Source: Lactarius indigo | Taxonomy: Eukaryota; Basidiomycota; Agaricomycetes; Russulales; Russulaceae | NCBI GenBank assembly: GCA_025766275.1 | Contig: JAFKAC010000047.1 | Location: 62,001 to 126,000 of the forward strand | Direction of reading: 5' to 3' | DNA length: 64,000 bases | Part shown: piece by piece, positions 8,473 to 21,340 of the stretch | Position numbering within the stretch: position 1 is the stretch's first letter | Layout: each line of letters begins with the position of its first letter | The notes under the pieces: generated by a model | Databases searched by the model: none | What the model saw: only the letters and a program-made list of their open reading frames with translations | Told to the model about the DNA's origin: nothing | Translations under genes and position numbers: made by a program

Positions 8473-11400
8473 ATGCCCTCTGGAACGGTCGCCGATGCAG
8501 TCTTTGCTATTGGTAAAACCATATGGGACTACCCCGTTTGGAGAGAGCGTACAAAAGACGCTGTCCCACCTTTCTCCGCCGATGCCTCGACAGAGACTGG
8601 ACTAGATCCCCGCGAGCTGGAGGCTGTGAGAGCGCTGGCCAGCCGGGTGCACGGAATGACAGCCTATCATGAACGGATCAAAGAGCTCGCCCAGGAAGAA
8701 GACAATGACAAGGTGGGGAAGGACGCATGGGTGAAGTGGTTCAAGACAAAATACCCAGGCTGGCGGGTTCGGAAGGATGTGGAGGCAGTATTGGACATAC
8801 ACAGACGCCACCCACAACAGATGGTCATGGGATTTGGAACGGTGAGTCGAGGGGATAATGATTGCCTTGTGTATGTGAGCGCTCAATGAGTTGTATTGCC
8901 CAGGTAGACAAGGTGCCGACGATGAAGGACGCCCAGATCGGACAAGCAGTGGAAGCAATCGCGGAGGCGTTGTTCGGCAATGACGCGTTTGTGGACCCTG
9001 ACATCGCACACCCATTTGTCAAACCTGACATCAGCAGCTTCGTCTCGACGTTGCTATCGTACATTTGGAACCAGACGCGAAAGGCAGTGAAGACCCAATA
9101 CGCTCGGCTGGAGAAAGGCAAGGAGGAAGTCAAACAGGAGTATGAGAGTAAGTAACAATGCACCTTCAGTGTATATTGACGATGGACCGCTTTCTAGAGC
9201 TCAGTCGTTTCGATAACGACTACAGACCAAAGGCGGCCAATTTTCAGCCGTGGTTCAGGAAAGTAGACCGCCTGATGGTGCTCGCAACTGCCTTTGGGGA
9301 CAAGCCAAGTGGGGACGTGTTGAAGGAACAGCTGGGGAATATCGGAGAAATGTATAAAGTGCTCACTGGGCAGGTCGCCCCTGAGACGGTCAAAGGTGAG
9401 CCTGGTTAACTTGGCGGTAACACGCGCACTCGATTACAGGGGCGTGAGACTGACGCCAGCCACCTTCCCTACCACAGGACTGAACAAAAATCTTCGGGAT
9501 GCGGTGATGAGGTTGGCGTCGGGTAGAGAGGTCGACATAATGTGCCAGCAACTGTCAGAACGCCTGGAGCTGGAGAAGGCCCACATGGAAGACGAGGTGG
9601 TGTTCGACTTTGCGCCTGAGCCCACGATGGACTGGTCTGAGGGGGTGGAACACCTGCAGAAGAAGACACCTGAGGAACTGTACCAACTGCTCGGGTTGGA
9701 GAGACACGCGATCCCATTCTTCAGGGATGAAATTTCTGAAGAGCTTGACACACCTGGGGAATCTGGTGCCAGTAGAATGGAACCATTTTCCTTGCGATGG
9801 CACCAACTCGTCGGGGTTACAAGGATGGTCGAACGCGCGCAGGCAGTCGCAACCTGTCTTGTTGATGGACGACGTGGGGCTCGGAAAGACTGTCCAGGTC
9901 CTAGCCTTCTTTGCAATGCTGGCGTACTACCGTATGGTGCACAGGGAGAGCGGGAGATACCCAGGGATGTGGGGTAAGCAATATTTATCGTGCAATAAGT
10001 TCAGAGACACCCAAGATGACACATATGAAAGGGACGACGAATGGATGGTCAGACTGGGCTGGTAAACATGCCGTGCTACCCGATCACCCGTTCTTGATTG
10101 TCGTGCCACCACCTCTTTTGGACCAGGTGACATCCGAGTGTGTGCGCTTTCTGCAAGCTGGCTCGCTGGATGTGGTCAAGGTCACTGGAGGGTTGTTGCA
10201 GCGCAAGGGATTATGGACAGAGGTGGCTGAACGGTCAAAGGTGGCCGCAGGCATGAGGCTGTATGTCACGTCCACATCAGTGAGCACGCGTTTAGCATGA
10301 GCCATGTCTATAATTACAGAGGGATTGGCTGACAGTCGGACGCTGCAGGCACTGATGTCGGATTCTAGCTTTGTCCATGTACTGCATGGCCGAGGTAAGC
10401 CGACGATGGCAGCACGTGCGGGTGCGCATGAAGGGCAGTCCATCTTTGGGCGACAGTATCTCGCGGTCGCGATCGACGAAGCACATGGCTTCAGAAATGC
10501 GAACAAGCTGTATGGTGCGGTGCGTGCACTACGGGAGAAAACTGATATATTCATTGGGATGACGGCGACACCGGTGACTACGCGAGCTGATGTGCGTATA
10601 CCAGAGGTTGAGTGTGCGCGCATTTGAGAGCTAACGATGACCTCGACCGCAGGATTTGTGGCACATCGGGAAGGCTCTTGGGCTGCCCCAATTTGATGAT
10701 GCTTATGACCATGAGTTTGATGAGATGAAGAAAGAGCTAGGTCGTGCCAAACGAGCAGACAACAAGCAGAAGAAGGCAGCCAATCAGGACGAGCTGGAGG
10801 GGCAACTGCGTGCACTCATGGAGGGTGAGAAGGATGCACCGCCGACAGAAGTACACACCAGGTTGGAGACTGCGTCGTGGATCACGAAGATTCGGGAGAA
10901 GTACAAGGGGGCTGTAATACGGCGGACGGTGAACTCACTGGACTTCATGGACAACACAATCTCTGGACTTGAACCGTATGAGGAGCATAAATGTGTGGTC
11001 GAGTTATATGACCACGAGTACGACGCATTGGAGACACTTTCTGAGCAAGCAATTGACGACAAGTCATTCGTGAAGCGGTTTGCAGGGGAGGTGAGTGTCA
11101 ATGTGCCTTCATTCGAGAGGAAGGGAACTGACCCATGACACAGAAATTCTACCTGAAGATTCGGCAAAGTCTGCTCCACCCTTCCTGTGCGAAGATTGGA
11201 CCAGCGGTGAAAGCCGACGACCCAGACTTATACAGAAGGGTACCATCGGCAAAGCTCGACTCACTTGTTGAGATCCTAAAGCACCACTTGGCAGAGGACG
11301 GTGCACCGATGATATTCCCAACGCGACATATCCCGTGGTCTCACTCAGTGACCAGCTCATCTCAGAAGCAGCAGCGGCAACAGCAGGCATCTACATTGCC

Positions 11401-13192
11401 TGACAAGGTTATCATATACGCATACTTTACGACCGCATTCAACTTGATAAACATGGTACGTCCCCAAACATAGCACCAAGGAGTCTTAGACGTGTGGCTG
11501 AATATCTAATTGCTGATCATTATATGCCACTGGCAGGTACTCGAAGCGAACAAGATCAAGATGCTTTGGATCGATGGGTCTATGCCACTGCGGCAGAGGA
11601 CAGAGAAGCTCAAGCAATTCAAGGAGAGCAGACGCGATGGAAAGCGCGTTCTGCTCATATCAAATGTGGGCTCAGTGGGGCTCAACATCGCATTCGCAAA
11701 TATTCTCATTATCGTCGTATGTACAAATGATCATGTGACCAAAATAACTGATATGTGATGCAACAATCATAGGACGTGCTATGGTCTGCGCTGGATGACC
11801 AGCAGCTAATTGGGCGTATTTGGAGGCACCCCCAGCCAAAGACTGTGAAGGTCTATCGGCTGATTGGGGCAAAGTCTCCTGACATTTTCCTGAACAACAT
11901 ATCATTCAGCAAGGGCTTCATACTGGAGTCATTTGCCAACATCGGAGACAAGCTCAGTGAGTGTGGAATGAGGTGGAAAGATGGAGAACTTGAATGCTGA
12001 CAGAGAGTGACTAACAGGGAAAGCGCTGGAGCTCGGTGATGAGGAGGACATCACAGATGACATGGTGGTCGAGCTTCCAGACGAGGAGCCAAGCGTGTCC
12101 AACAAGAAACGCAAGGTGGAAGCGTTACCGAAGGGGAGGGAGCAGAAGACCAAGACCGCCGCAGCACCACATGCCAGTAGACGGGGGAAGCCAAAGCAGG
12201 CAGAGCCAAGAACAGAGGTCGAGCCTGCTGCTGGCTCAGTGATTTCGACCTCGAACGCACCAGCGAAGAGTTCGAAGGGCAAACATACACAGGAGGTAGT
12301 ACCTGAGTAAACTCTGCATACTGAGGGCTGAGGTTTCCCCTTTGCTGCAGAAGTCCACCTCCGACCAGAGAGAGAAGGGCATTCCCAAGACCATTGCAGA
12401 GCTGGAGGAACTGATCCCACCATTCAATCTGCCAACAGGTGTCATCGACCAGGTGGACCCAGATTACGACGAGCAGATAGAAGAGCTCAAGTCCTCTGCC
12501 AACCCAGACATGTTCAAATATGTAAAGGCCTGCTTACTCATTCTTGGTGACCACCGTGGTGCGCTGAGAGACGCGAACCATGCTGAGGGTCTGCGGCTTC
12601 TGGAAGCAAGGGAACAAGCGTTGCGAGCCTTGTCGGAACAATATGTGAAAGCAGCAATAGGGAAAGATATCCCCGCAGTGCAGGTGGATGCAGATATGGA
12701 CATGGTCATCGGAGGTGAGTACCAGTGAGTGATGGGACTGTTGTGCACAAGAAAAACTGAATACATAAAGCAGATGGTGATCTCTTTTCCGACTCTCCGC
12801 TCACTGAATTGGCGAGCCTTCCTGGCACTAGCACCGATGAGTTGGGAGCAACCTCTCTTTCAGCCGGCTCTAAGCGCAGCCGCAGCCTGAGCCGAGCAAG
12901 TTCGTCAGGAAGCGAGCGGTCGTCGAACCGACAGCGAGTGGGCGCGGGCAAGTCCAAGTCCAAGTCACTGACTGGGAGCAAGGAAGGTGTGACGCAGAAG
13001 GGAATGTACAGGCAAGGTAACAGCTCTGGACTATCGATGCCTGCCACAGATGAGCAGTTCCTGAGTGTTGAGACGGGCCCATCTTTGCGTCCGTTAAAGC
13101 ACAAGGCGAGCGCGAAACGATTTTCCCCGGACTCGTCCACATCATTTAAGGACTTTGGCAAAAAGTGGAAGGGCAGCCAAGGCAAACGGTGA
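8473..13192 (+). CDS. SNF2-family helicase/ATPase gene, 13 exons, one frameshift
   Basis: DNA-dependent ATPase of the SNF2 superfamily, probably nuclear chromatin remodelling or repair. Proposed exons: 8473-8841, 8904-9147, 9198-9395, 9478-9973, 10053-10279, 10322-10591, 10653-11090, 11144-11455, 11537-11716, 11773-11956, 12018-12295, 12351-12714, 12774-13192. Introns are 42-82 bp with GT-AG ends and join in phase. Visible motifs: Q-type WHQLVGV, Walker A DDVGLGKT, motif Ia LIVVPPPLLDQ, motif II DEAH, motif III MTATP, motif V SNVGSVGLNIA and motif VI QQLIGRIWRHPQP. An NKKRKV nuclear signal lies in exon 11 and the tail is Ser/Arg-rich. Between the Q motif and Walker A (about 9830-9850, in a CG-rich run) the frame jumps by one base, so the gene is either a young pseudogene or carries a sequence error. 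Remodeller subfamily not assigned. Confidence 0.8.
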
Positions 13193-13659
13193 GCTTCCAG
13201 AACAGTTCGATGGTCCAGGTGTCTTGTCCCCGCACCATTTCGAGCGCTGGGCGCTGGGCCTCCGTGCCTGAGCTTTCTTTTAGTCATGTAATTACAAACG
13301 TATTTCGACCGGATTATCGTACCGTACTACCATGTGGAGTCATTGTGAACAATAGATCAAACTCAATGCATGATGAACAGCAAGAAAAAAATGAAGGACA
13401 GCAAAGATGTTGTGACATCAAGGCCTTGATCGAGGCGTCGAGTAATAAGCCAATACGCACTACGTTACCATAAATCTGCCAGGCCTGACATATCTGGGTA
13501 CTTAATTATGTATATTCCTTGCGAGTCACTTCCGTGCTCTCCGTTCTAGATTCGGTGCGGGCTGCAGGAGGGAAGGGGACTGGTGCATGGCAGAGGGAGG
13601 TGTACTAGCTATGAGGATATATAGTTTTTATATATTGTACTGATAGGTTATGAGGGGTT
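13193..13659. other. Intergenic, nothing recognised
   Basis: Region after the helicase stop codon. No open frame, repeat or RNA gene that I can support. Confidence 0.5.
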
Positions 13660-14125
13660 TGACTATACTTAAAGCAAAGGCGTCCAGGACGCCACACACA
13701 TACAGACATAGGCTCTTTCCAGTCTGTGTGGTCCACTTGGACAAGACACGACACACATAACTTATATGTAACACATTGAAGGGAAGGGGTTTTGAGAGTC
13801 AGGACGTGATGTGTGCGCAGGCGTCCAGGACGCCACACAGAGAGATGACACACATAACTTATATGTAACACATTGAAGGGAAGGGATTTTGAGAGTCAGG
13901 ACGTGATGTGTGCACTGGCGTCCAGGACGCCACACAGAGAGATGACACACATAACATACTGGAAGGAAGGATATTTGAGAGTCAGGATGTGATATGTGCA
14001 CTGGCGTCCAGGACGCCACACAGAGAGATGACACACATAACATACCGGAAGAAAGGAAATTGAGAGTCAGGATGTGATGTGTGCACAGGCGTCCAGGACG
14101 CCACGCACAGACTCTTTCTGGTCCG
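13660..14125 (-). repeat. Minisatellite cluster 1 (palindromic core)
   Basis: Five irregular units, each with the 15-base palindrome GGCGTCCAGGACGCC or a near copy (about 13679, 13818, 13918, 14003, 14089), separated by 86-139 bases of similar sequence. It is the reverse-orientation form of the arrays at 21341-22262 and 26140-27470. Confidence 0.85.
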
Positions 14126-15610
14126 TGCATCCCAGTCGGGCTGGACATGAGAAGCACTCGTCAATCCCATATACACCTATGCAGAGTGTGTACCCCAGCC
14201 TAGGTGACGTGCCTGATGGCCTACTGTTCAGATACAACCAGGAATGGGCAACGAGAGGCTAGTCACAGCAGTTTGATAATTTAATACATTCTGATTCTGA
14301 TTCCTGTTCAATTGGGAACTAGATGTCGACTTCGTCAACTGTGACCTAGCCTATCCCGATTTTTGGCTTTCTGTGGGACCGTGTGTGGGTGGACTTTCGG
14401 GCACAATGTAGGGTTGACTTCACTAAAGATGGGACAACTTACTGTAATTCATCCTAACTCACGATCAAACTCACGATCACAATATGGCTGGTGTAGGAGC
14501 GCGAGAATGCGCGACTAAGTACACAGTAAGTAAAAGTACCATAAGACGGAATAGAGTAAACTACTAGCCTCAGCCGTTTGGGAGAAAAGGCTGAGGTTGT
14601 ACTACGTGAGCTGCGAAGTATTTGTGTAAGGGAAAATTATGTTTATAGAGTATATTTTGAGTCCGCAGTCGAGCAGCTGAGCCCGACCTAACGCACTCAT
14701 GTGTTTCTAGTTCGGCCGGCCCGAGACTGTCCGACGCTGGTGCGTTGTGTGTGGCTGAACACTCCAACACCGTGACACCTTGAGCAGGCAGTGCAAAATT
14801 CGTGCATAAAGTGATACAAAAATAAGGTCCGAAAGGGTGGGAGAGAAGATAGGATGATTGGCTTGCGTTACAGAAGTGTGTTGTGGGAGGAAAGGAATGC
14901 GGGATCAAGTGCGGGATCCTTTAAGTTGTGGTTTGGATGGCCAAAGTGTGTCTGAAGAGACCCGTTTGTTGTGGGGATCTTGCAGTGAAAAAACCTGGGA
15001 TAAACAGTGCCCACAAAGAGATTGAGATGATGCACCACCGTGACCAAGACCGTGACCCTCGTATCCTGTACGAGCAGCAAAAAGTACGGCCTGCAGACGT
15101 GAATCCCAACACCCCAGTTATACAGATACACAGACCAACATACGCCTGCAGATATCGTAAACTGCCTCCACAACAAAAAAAGCAAAAAATAATTAAATTG
15201 GTGTTAGTCCTTTTAAGCTGACAACGCGCTCGTGCTCACAGCCGGCTCACAACCGCACCCACCCACCATTCGCGCGACGCCACTACCGAATTCACCACCA
15301 CCCGATGTCGACCTCAGGTCGACCCACAGCCACTTGCGACTATGGCCGCAACTGATGGAGGTCCGACGCAAGCCAATCCAGCACGTGCTACGACGATGAT
15401 GCAGCCGTGACAGGGTTAGCAGGGAAGGTGGGAGGTGCTCCACATTTGTTGGTGGGGATCAGTTTGTACGTGACCATGTCGTATTGTAGCTGTTTGGCCA
15501 CTACCTCCTCAGGAGTTGACTCATGGTCTTGAGAAGGGAGATGGGTCTGTGAGCTTTTAGTGCAAGTTCCGTACAGCGCTCATTTGTATTCGGGTGAAGT
15601 ATCAGACATT
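14126..15610. other. Intergenic, nothing recognised
   Basis: No supported gene. A short TGATTC-like run after an AT-rich stretch (14270-14310) could be the 3' tail of a degraded non-LTR element, but I cannot show it. Confidence 0.4.
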
Positions 15611-16217
15611 TTAATGATCAGTTGCTACTGCAGAATGCCAAACAATGTGGAGCAGGTCTACGATGAACTTGTGAAGTTCATCCTTCACTATTGGTTGGGG
15701 GATTGTTGGATTCATATATGCATCCACACCAAAAAGTTCCTCAGCGACGAATGGGACCAAAGGGATGAGGTCATCCTTGATGAAAAGTAAGCAGAGGGGG
15801 ATGAAGGTGACAATAATTGTACTGACCATGCGAGCCTCGGTAGGATATCCGTATGTCTGTGAAGGGTGACGACCGAAGCCGTACAGGATTCGCTCAGTGT
15901 CAATCTGAAGACTCCAGGACCGAATGTGACCATTGACCCAGGCGTCCCAGGCGTCAGGGGCATGTTGAAACTTCGCGAGGGACTTTTGGGCCCGGAGAAT
16001 GAAGCGTATGCGCTCATCATAGGTGGGAAGTGAATGAATGTCATATGTGAGGTTCTTGATGACCTGTGAGCTGCCAGGAGGCAAGATGGGTATTGGCAGG
16101 AGTAGCGTTGATGTCGAAGGGAGGGACGAGATTCTGAGTCCTGAGCTGCCAGGCCTGGAAAGACCAGATAGAAGGGCCTACGGCAAGAATTACGTCCGAA
16201 AGACGTCGAGCTGACAT
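15611..16217 (-). pseudogene. Truncated paralogue of the SNF2-helicase N-terminus
   Basis: The minus-strand translation from the ATG at 16217 resembles the first two exons of the helicase at 8473. Shared features are an IW..W.LRT..LVPPF-type start, a YDERI/YHERI segment, a DAWV.W segment, and a second block with EELFG.DAY.NP matching EALFGNDAFVDP. The first frame ends after about 58 codons and homology continues in another frame (near 16085), so there is at least one frameshift. The second block ends at a stop at 15611. No helicase motifs follow. It is therefore a 5' fragment or a stand-alone copy of the N-terminal module, probably non-functional. Confidence 0.7.
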
Positions 16218-16343
16218 TGATTGTGGGATGGAGTGGCAAAATGGCAATGGTGCGCATATGTATTGTCACGGTTGCGGATGGGTCTTATAATGAATACACA
16301 GGTACAAATTACCAGGGGGGGTAAGGTTACGGCACATGGGCAC

Positions 16344-16511
16344 GATAAGGTGGGGAAATGGAAAAGAACATTAGAAGGGACAGCAGAAGAGTGGGCAAGA
16401 GTGAGAAAATGAGAAGACGTGAACTTTGACAGACACGATTCAGAAGGAAGGAACAAATGAGCTGGCATAGAGGTTCTGATAAAGACACAGCGAAATGACA
16501 CGCTGTCGTAG
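16344..16511 (+). repeat. Segment shared with 7941-8105
   Basis: Starts with GATAAGGTGG and can be aligned over about 165 bases with 7941-8105 in the same orientation, although the adjacent related coding sequences run in opposite directions. It was probably part of the duplicated upstream region. Confidence 0.65.
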
Positions 16512-16865
16512 CACTAGGTATACATCAACATTGAACTCAATGCACACTCGCCTCTCGCCCCCCATGCCAGCCACGTCCAACTCACACACCAAACACACCA
16601 AACAGAAGCACAACTTGGCCAAACAGTTGCCAAATAGACACGTCAGTCAATTCGACACAACAGCACAGCAACCACCACCAAACATGAATATACAATATCC
16701 AAGCAAGGACAAACTGGACACGTCAGCTCACTGCTCACCAACACAAACACCCTGGAAGCCTCTGACGAAGAAAACAAAACTGTCAAAGCCACCTGGAAAC
16801 ACGTCTTGTTGGGCTACGGCCCGGAACAGGACAAAGTCCGGCAAACTGAGGCTAGATTGACATAT

Positions 16866-16904
16866 TAGATAATCGTAATATTAGCGTAGTTAAACGATTA
16901 TCTA
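16866..16904. repeat. 11-bp inverted repeat (possible stem-loop)
   Basis: TAGATAATCGT at 16866-16876 and its exact reverse complement at 16894-16904, with a 17-base AT-rich loop. Function unknown. Confidence 0.6.
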
Positions 16905-17739
16905 TGAATAATATCTAGGAGAGAGGAGCATACAGCTCTCCTCAGGAACTCCCACTCACACATTGTTCACCTATCCAGCTGCCCGCCTCCGTAAAACTCT
17001 ATACGTCTTCCACCCAGAGCCCCCCCCCCCAACTGGCTCGAGATCTGTGAGGTTTTAGTGGGTAGGAGACCACACTGCACCTAACCGCGGCTGCCCTGTG
17101 TCTGAGTCCCACACTATCCCCCCTACCAGGGGATGTGCGTAAGCGCATTTTCCCTCACAAACCGGTTCCCCTCTAGGCCCGGCAACACAGTGTGCTAGGT
17201 AGAGCTGATGGTAAATCTCCTACTACTTAGCACTTTATTTACGGGTATTTAGTCGTCTACACGTAGACAAACTAGATATCTAAAATAAAAGTGCCCTTCT
17301 AAAAAAAAAAGAAACAGTACAAACGTTTCGAATTTGATTAGCAATCATTTCCTTAAAGGAAATGACGCAGCGGTCACGTGACTTTGCGTGACGGATTCAG
17401 CTAATTTGCGCGACGCGACACGTCTTCACTTTCTTTCCCTCTACTACCATGTCTTCCCTCGCCACGACCTTCCAATCTTCTGCAGGGGATAATTATCCCA
17501 CATGGTCGTCGTGTCCACGAATTCGTGTTCATGCTTCCAGACTGCATGCAGTATTGGTTTGGATGGCTTGGATGACTTGAACCTACCGTGACACGCTGTA
17601 CGCGCTGTACTCTAGATATTTTTATCCAGAGTGCGCGCCTCCCTGTGTTCGCACCACCCCTCATCTCTGTTGGCGAGCTAGCTCCAACCGGCACACTATG
17701 ACTATTCGGGGCGCACACCTCCGCATACCACCTGACGTG
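16905..17739. other. Intergenic, nothing recognised
   Basis: Contains a C-rich run near 17020-17030 and AT-rich stretches. No supported gene. Confidence 0.4.
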
Positions 17740-18390
17740 AAGGTAGCATCGTTCGTCTGAGCCCCCAGGAGTGCCGCCGCCACTTGCGTGTGCTGTTCTG
17801 CGTATCTCGCGACACGCAGAGGCCACTGTAGAGTGGCGTAAGCCGATGCTTGCCGGGCTCGGGTGTGCCCTTCGACCGCGGTAGGTAGCGTCACCCGTTC
17901 GAGTCCTCATAGGTGCCGCCATTCGCGTGCATCGTTCGACCCGTCTCGCGACTCGCACGCAACTGTAGAGTAGTGCCAATTATCCGAGCCCTGGGCATGT
18001 CGGACTTGCATGTGCCCATCAACCGCAATAGGTAGCACCATCTGTCAGAGTCCTCGGGAGTACTGCCACTTGTCTACTCGAGTCCCTAAGAGTGCTGCGC
18101 CACTCGCATGCACCCTTCGACCCATCTCACGACATGCAGAGGCCACTGTGGAGTAGTGCCATCCCGGGTGCGCCGGACTTGTGTCTGCCCTTTGATCGTG
18201 GTAGGTAGCACCATCTGTCCGAGTCCCCGGGAGTGCCACCACTCATGTACGCCGTCCAACTTGTCTCATGACACGCACGTCACTGTAGAGTAGTGTCATG
18301 CTTCTGGGTCCCCAGGCGTGCTGGCCTTGGGGCGCTTTTTGACTGTAATAGGTGGCACCGTTCGCCCGATCCTGGGAGTGGTGCACCGGC
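17740..18390 (+). repeat. Degenerate tandem repeat array
   Basis: Repeated, diverged blocks with the recurring phrases CACTGTAGAGTAGTG, GGTAGGTAGCACCATCTGTC, GAGTCC and CGACCC.TCTC.CGAC. About four to five copies with roughly 130-160 bp periodicity. The frames running through it are artefacts. Confidence 0.65.
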
Positions 18391-20704
18391 GAACAGACTC
18401 CGTCAACGAAACCAAAGACACGGAAGGACAGGGCAAACGGTGAGCGTCGCGGGGCAAAGGCCAGCGGTGAGAGGAAGACGGCAGCACCATTTGGGCAGCG
18501 CAAACGGTGAGCGACACACGGAGCATGCCCGGTGGCGGGAGAGGGAGTGGCAGTGCACGTCGGCAGCGCAAACGGCGACTGTCAGGATAAGTTTGGCCAG
18601 TTGCGCTGTTCCACAGTCTCTCTGTCATGCAGGGACATGCGAGCAGCCTTCTCTCCCAGCACTAGCCGGTCTAGCTCCTCTTTGCCGACTTGGTTCTACA
18701 GGAGTTGGGATTTCAGGCGAGCCATCTCGCCCGCACCTCTCTCAGTAGCTGAGCGGCCTCTTCAGTGAGTGGAACGAAGCCTGGTGGGCGTCGACCTTTG
18801 TTTATCTCGAGAAGTATTATCCGCCCCAACACTTGTCGATGGAATAGTATTTCAGAAGAAAGGGCTGTTCTCTCTCTAAAAAAGATAGGATCCAGGTTCT
18901 TCAGACCAGTTGAAAAGGTGGGCAGACAGGTGGCAGCACGCAAGAGAGGAATGAGGATGTGCCACTTCGCCCGTTCACTCAAAGACAATACTCTAAGGTA
19001 CTGCTCGTCCCTCGCTTCGCCTCATACCGGCCAACTTGGCATTTTGAAATTGCTCTGCTCACCCTTACATGTACTCGATGTGTATAAGGCTCAGCTTTTG
19101 TGCTCAATAAAGGACATAATTCCCCACATCGTACTTACTCTTGGTCTCACTTGCTCTTCTTGAATGACTGCAAAGCTTGTCAGGGTCAGTCTTGGTCAAA
19201 GGCACCATCACAAAGGTCTGTAGTGCACGCTTTCTCGCCCTCTTTACTTTCTTACAGTCACTTTTCGCATCCCCGTCTTGTGTGCACAGAGCTTTTCCCG
19301 CTCTCACTGACTCATAGTTCTCTACACATCTTTCATGTGCATTGTGGCACAGAACCCAATGTAGTGCCATCGCTCTGTATAACTATATTTGAACTGAATA
19401 ATCTTCGCAGTAATCACTGTATTTGATGACAATCTCTGTATACAACAATCTTACTCAATTGCCTACTGTGCTTACATGTTTTCAGGATCTTATCTGCTGG
19501 AAAATGCCCTACTGATACCCTAAACTGCCAATGGGCACTTCTATGTGCAGCCTAGGGATACATTGGGTTCTGGAGGGGGGGGCGTGAAGCCATGTTTCAG
19601 GTCGTGCAGGCCTTTGCGGGGCTCGTAACTTCGTATAGTGGTTTGTTTGAATCAGAGACGTGTCGCTCCAAAGGAACTGAGGGCGCGCGAAGGTGCGGCA
19701 CACTGGGGGACGATGAGAACAAGACGAACTTGCCCTACAGAGCTCTAAGCCCTGAGGGAAAAGGAACTAATATTTGCTGACTTAATAGGTGTAGATACAA
19801 GAAGTTTTTACACTGTCAAACAGAGATGTAGATCTCAATGTGTAGTGGAGGCCAGGGAGAAACCCAGCGGGGTCACAAGACAAGGGGAAGGTATACTGGC
19901 CGGAGTGCGGGAATGTCTGGTCCGCCAGTGCGGTGCGGGAAAGTAACTAGGAGATGCAAAATGACAGTTTAACCTAGCCAGCCATGAGCTATGTGTATTA
20001 CTGCAAGCACGAATCGCACTGGCATCGCCATTTGGAACTCACACGTGCGACTCGGAAGTGCAGGCAGTTTGTGTACGTATACAGGTCCTAGAAGAAGCCA
20101 GGGTTCAGGTTGGTTCGAGTGGGTGAGATCGTTGAAATTCAGCCAGATTGAAAGAAGTCAAGACACGAGTCCATGGAGAGTGGCATCAAGAAGAGGGACT
20201 CACTACAGGGCTCTTGATAGTGCCAAGAGCTGTGGTCGGAGAAGTCAGTCAATCGACATCAAATGGCCTGTTAGGTCTGTCCCAGGTCTTGGGGCCTTGA
20301 GACCGCTCCGGAGCCTTGCAAGAAACTCATCAAGGTGTAGGGGTGTAGGGAGTATAAGTATGAAGAAGTCAACCCAAGGGAAAGACGTTGACAGAGGATA
20401 ACAGAGACGATAATCGATACAGTAGGTCATGCGGTAGTAAAATGGTACGATTCCGTTCAGAGGCAGCTCACACGTTTGAGAATGGGATAGTATCAGTCCG
20501 AAGGCCAATACCAATGTGAAATCAGGCTCGAGGTCTTATATAACAAGCAAAGTACATATTAGAAGTGCTTATATGAGGAGCCAACGCGTGCTAGTAGGTG
20601 ACGGCGAGGCTTGGTGGCGTTGGTATTGATACTGAGGTGGCTGGGGTGTCTGTATGTGTCAGGCAAGTGTAGTAAAGTACTGATCCTTGCAGCGGCACCA
20701 AGCT
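18391..20704. other. Intergenic, no gene supported
   Basis: Several short open frames but no recognisable protein, domain or splice-consistent gene. Nothing else identified. Confidence 0.4.
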
Positions 20705-21340
20705 GTGGTATCATCCCGAACCGCGCGCATCAACTCTACATTGGAGTCGCAATACCAAGGACGTTATACGCGGTTGACGTATGGGGAAGTCACGCCGCAA
20801 AGAACGAAACATCAAGTGAAATTGGGAAGATAAAAAGACGAAGAAACAAGCTGAACTCCGTACAAAGAGACGGCAGCCTAGCCATCACAGGCGGGCTTCG
20901 CACCTCTCCAACTGACACGCTTAACGCACATGCAGACACCATCCCGATGCAGCTCAAAATAGAAAAACATCTCTTCAGGGAAACATCCCGCATCGCAACG
21001 CTACCTCTGGAGCACCCCCTTTACAAACCCACAAGAAAAGCCACAAACAAGAACATCAAGAGACACAAGTCCCCCTTCACGACCTCATGCAAACGTTCAA
21101 CATCAAGCCAAACGAATTCGAAACAATTCCGGCCATAGGAACAAACCCAGCAACGGCACACAGGAGACCATTGAGCATTGAAATAGTGAGCAACAAAGAA
21201 GCATCCAAGAAAGCTGACAAAGAAGGGAGCAAGGAAATCAAATTCTACTCAGATGGCTCGGCACATGAAGGGAAGGTCGGCGCTGCCGCCATCCTGCTCA
21301 GACCAGGCAACGACCCACACGCACTACACTTCCACCTGGG
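20705..21340 (+). pseudogene. Non-LTR retrotransposon fragment (end of RT and start of RNase H)
   Basis: The translation from about 20705 resembles the C-terminal part of the reverse transcriptase of fungal non-LTR retrotransposons (NRAHQLYIGVAIPRTLYAVD, then ITGGLRTSPTDTLNA and PLEHPLYKPTRK). After a frameshift near 21075 it continues into an RNase H-type start (YSDGSAHEGKVGAAAILLR). Most of the 5' part is missing. The 3' side stops abruptly where the minisatellite array begins at about 21341. It is a dead fragment. Assignment is from remembered family patterns, not a search. Confidence 0.75.

Noticed and set aside
17880..17900. GTTCGAGTCCT resembling a tRNA or SINE B box
   Set aside because: No matching A box or cloverleaf nearby and the other repeat units do not keep it.
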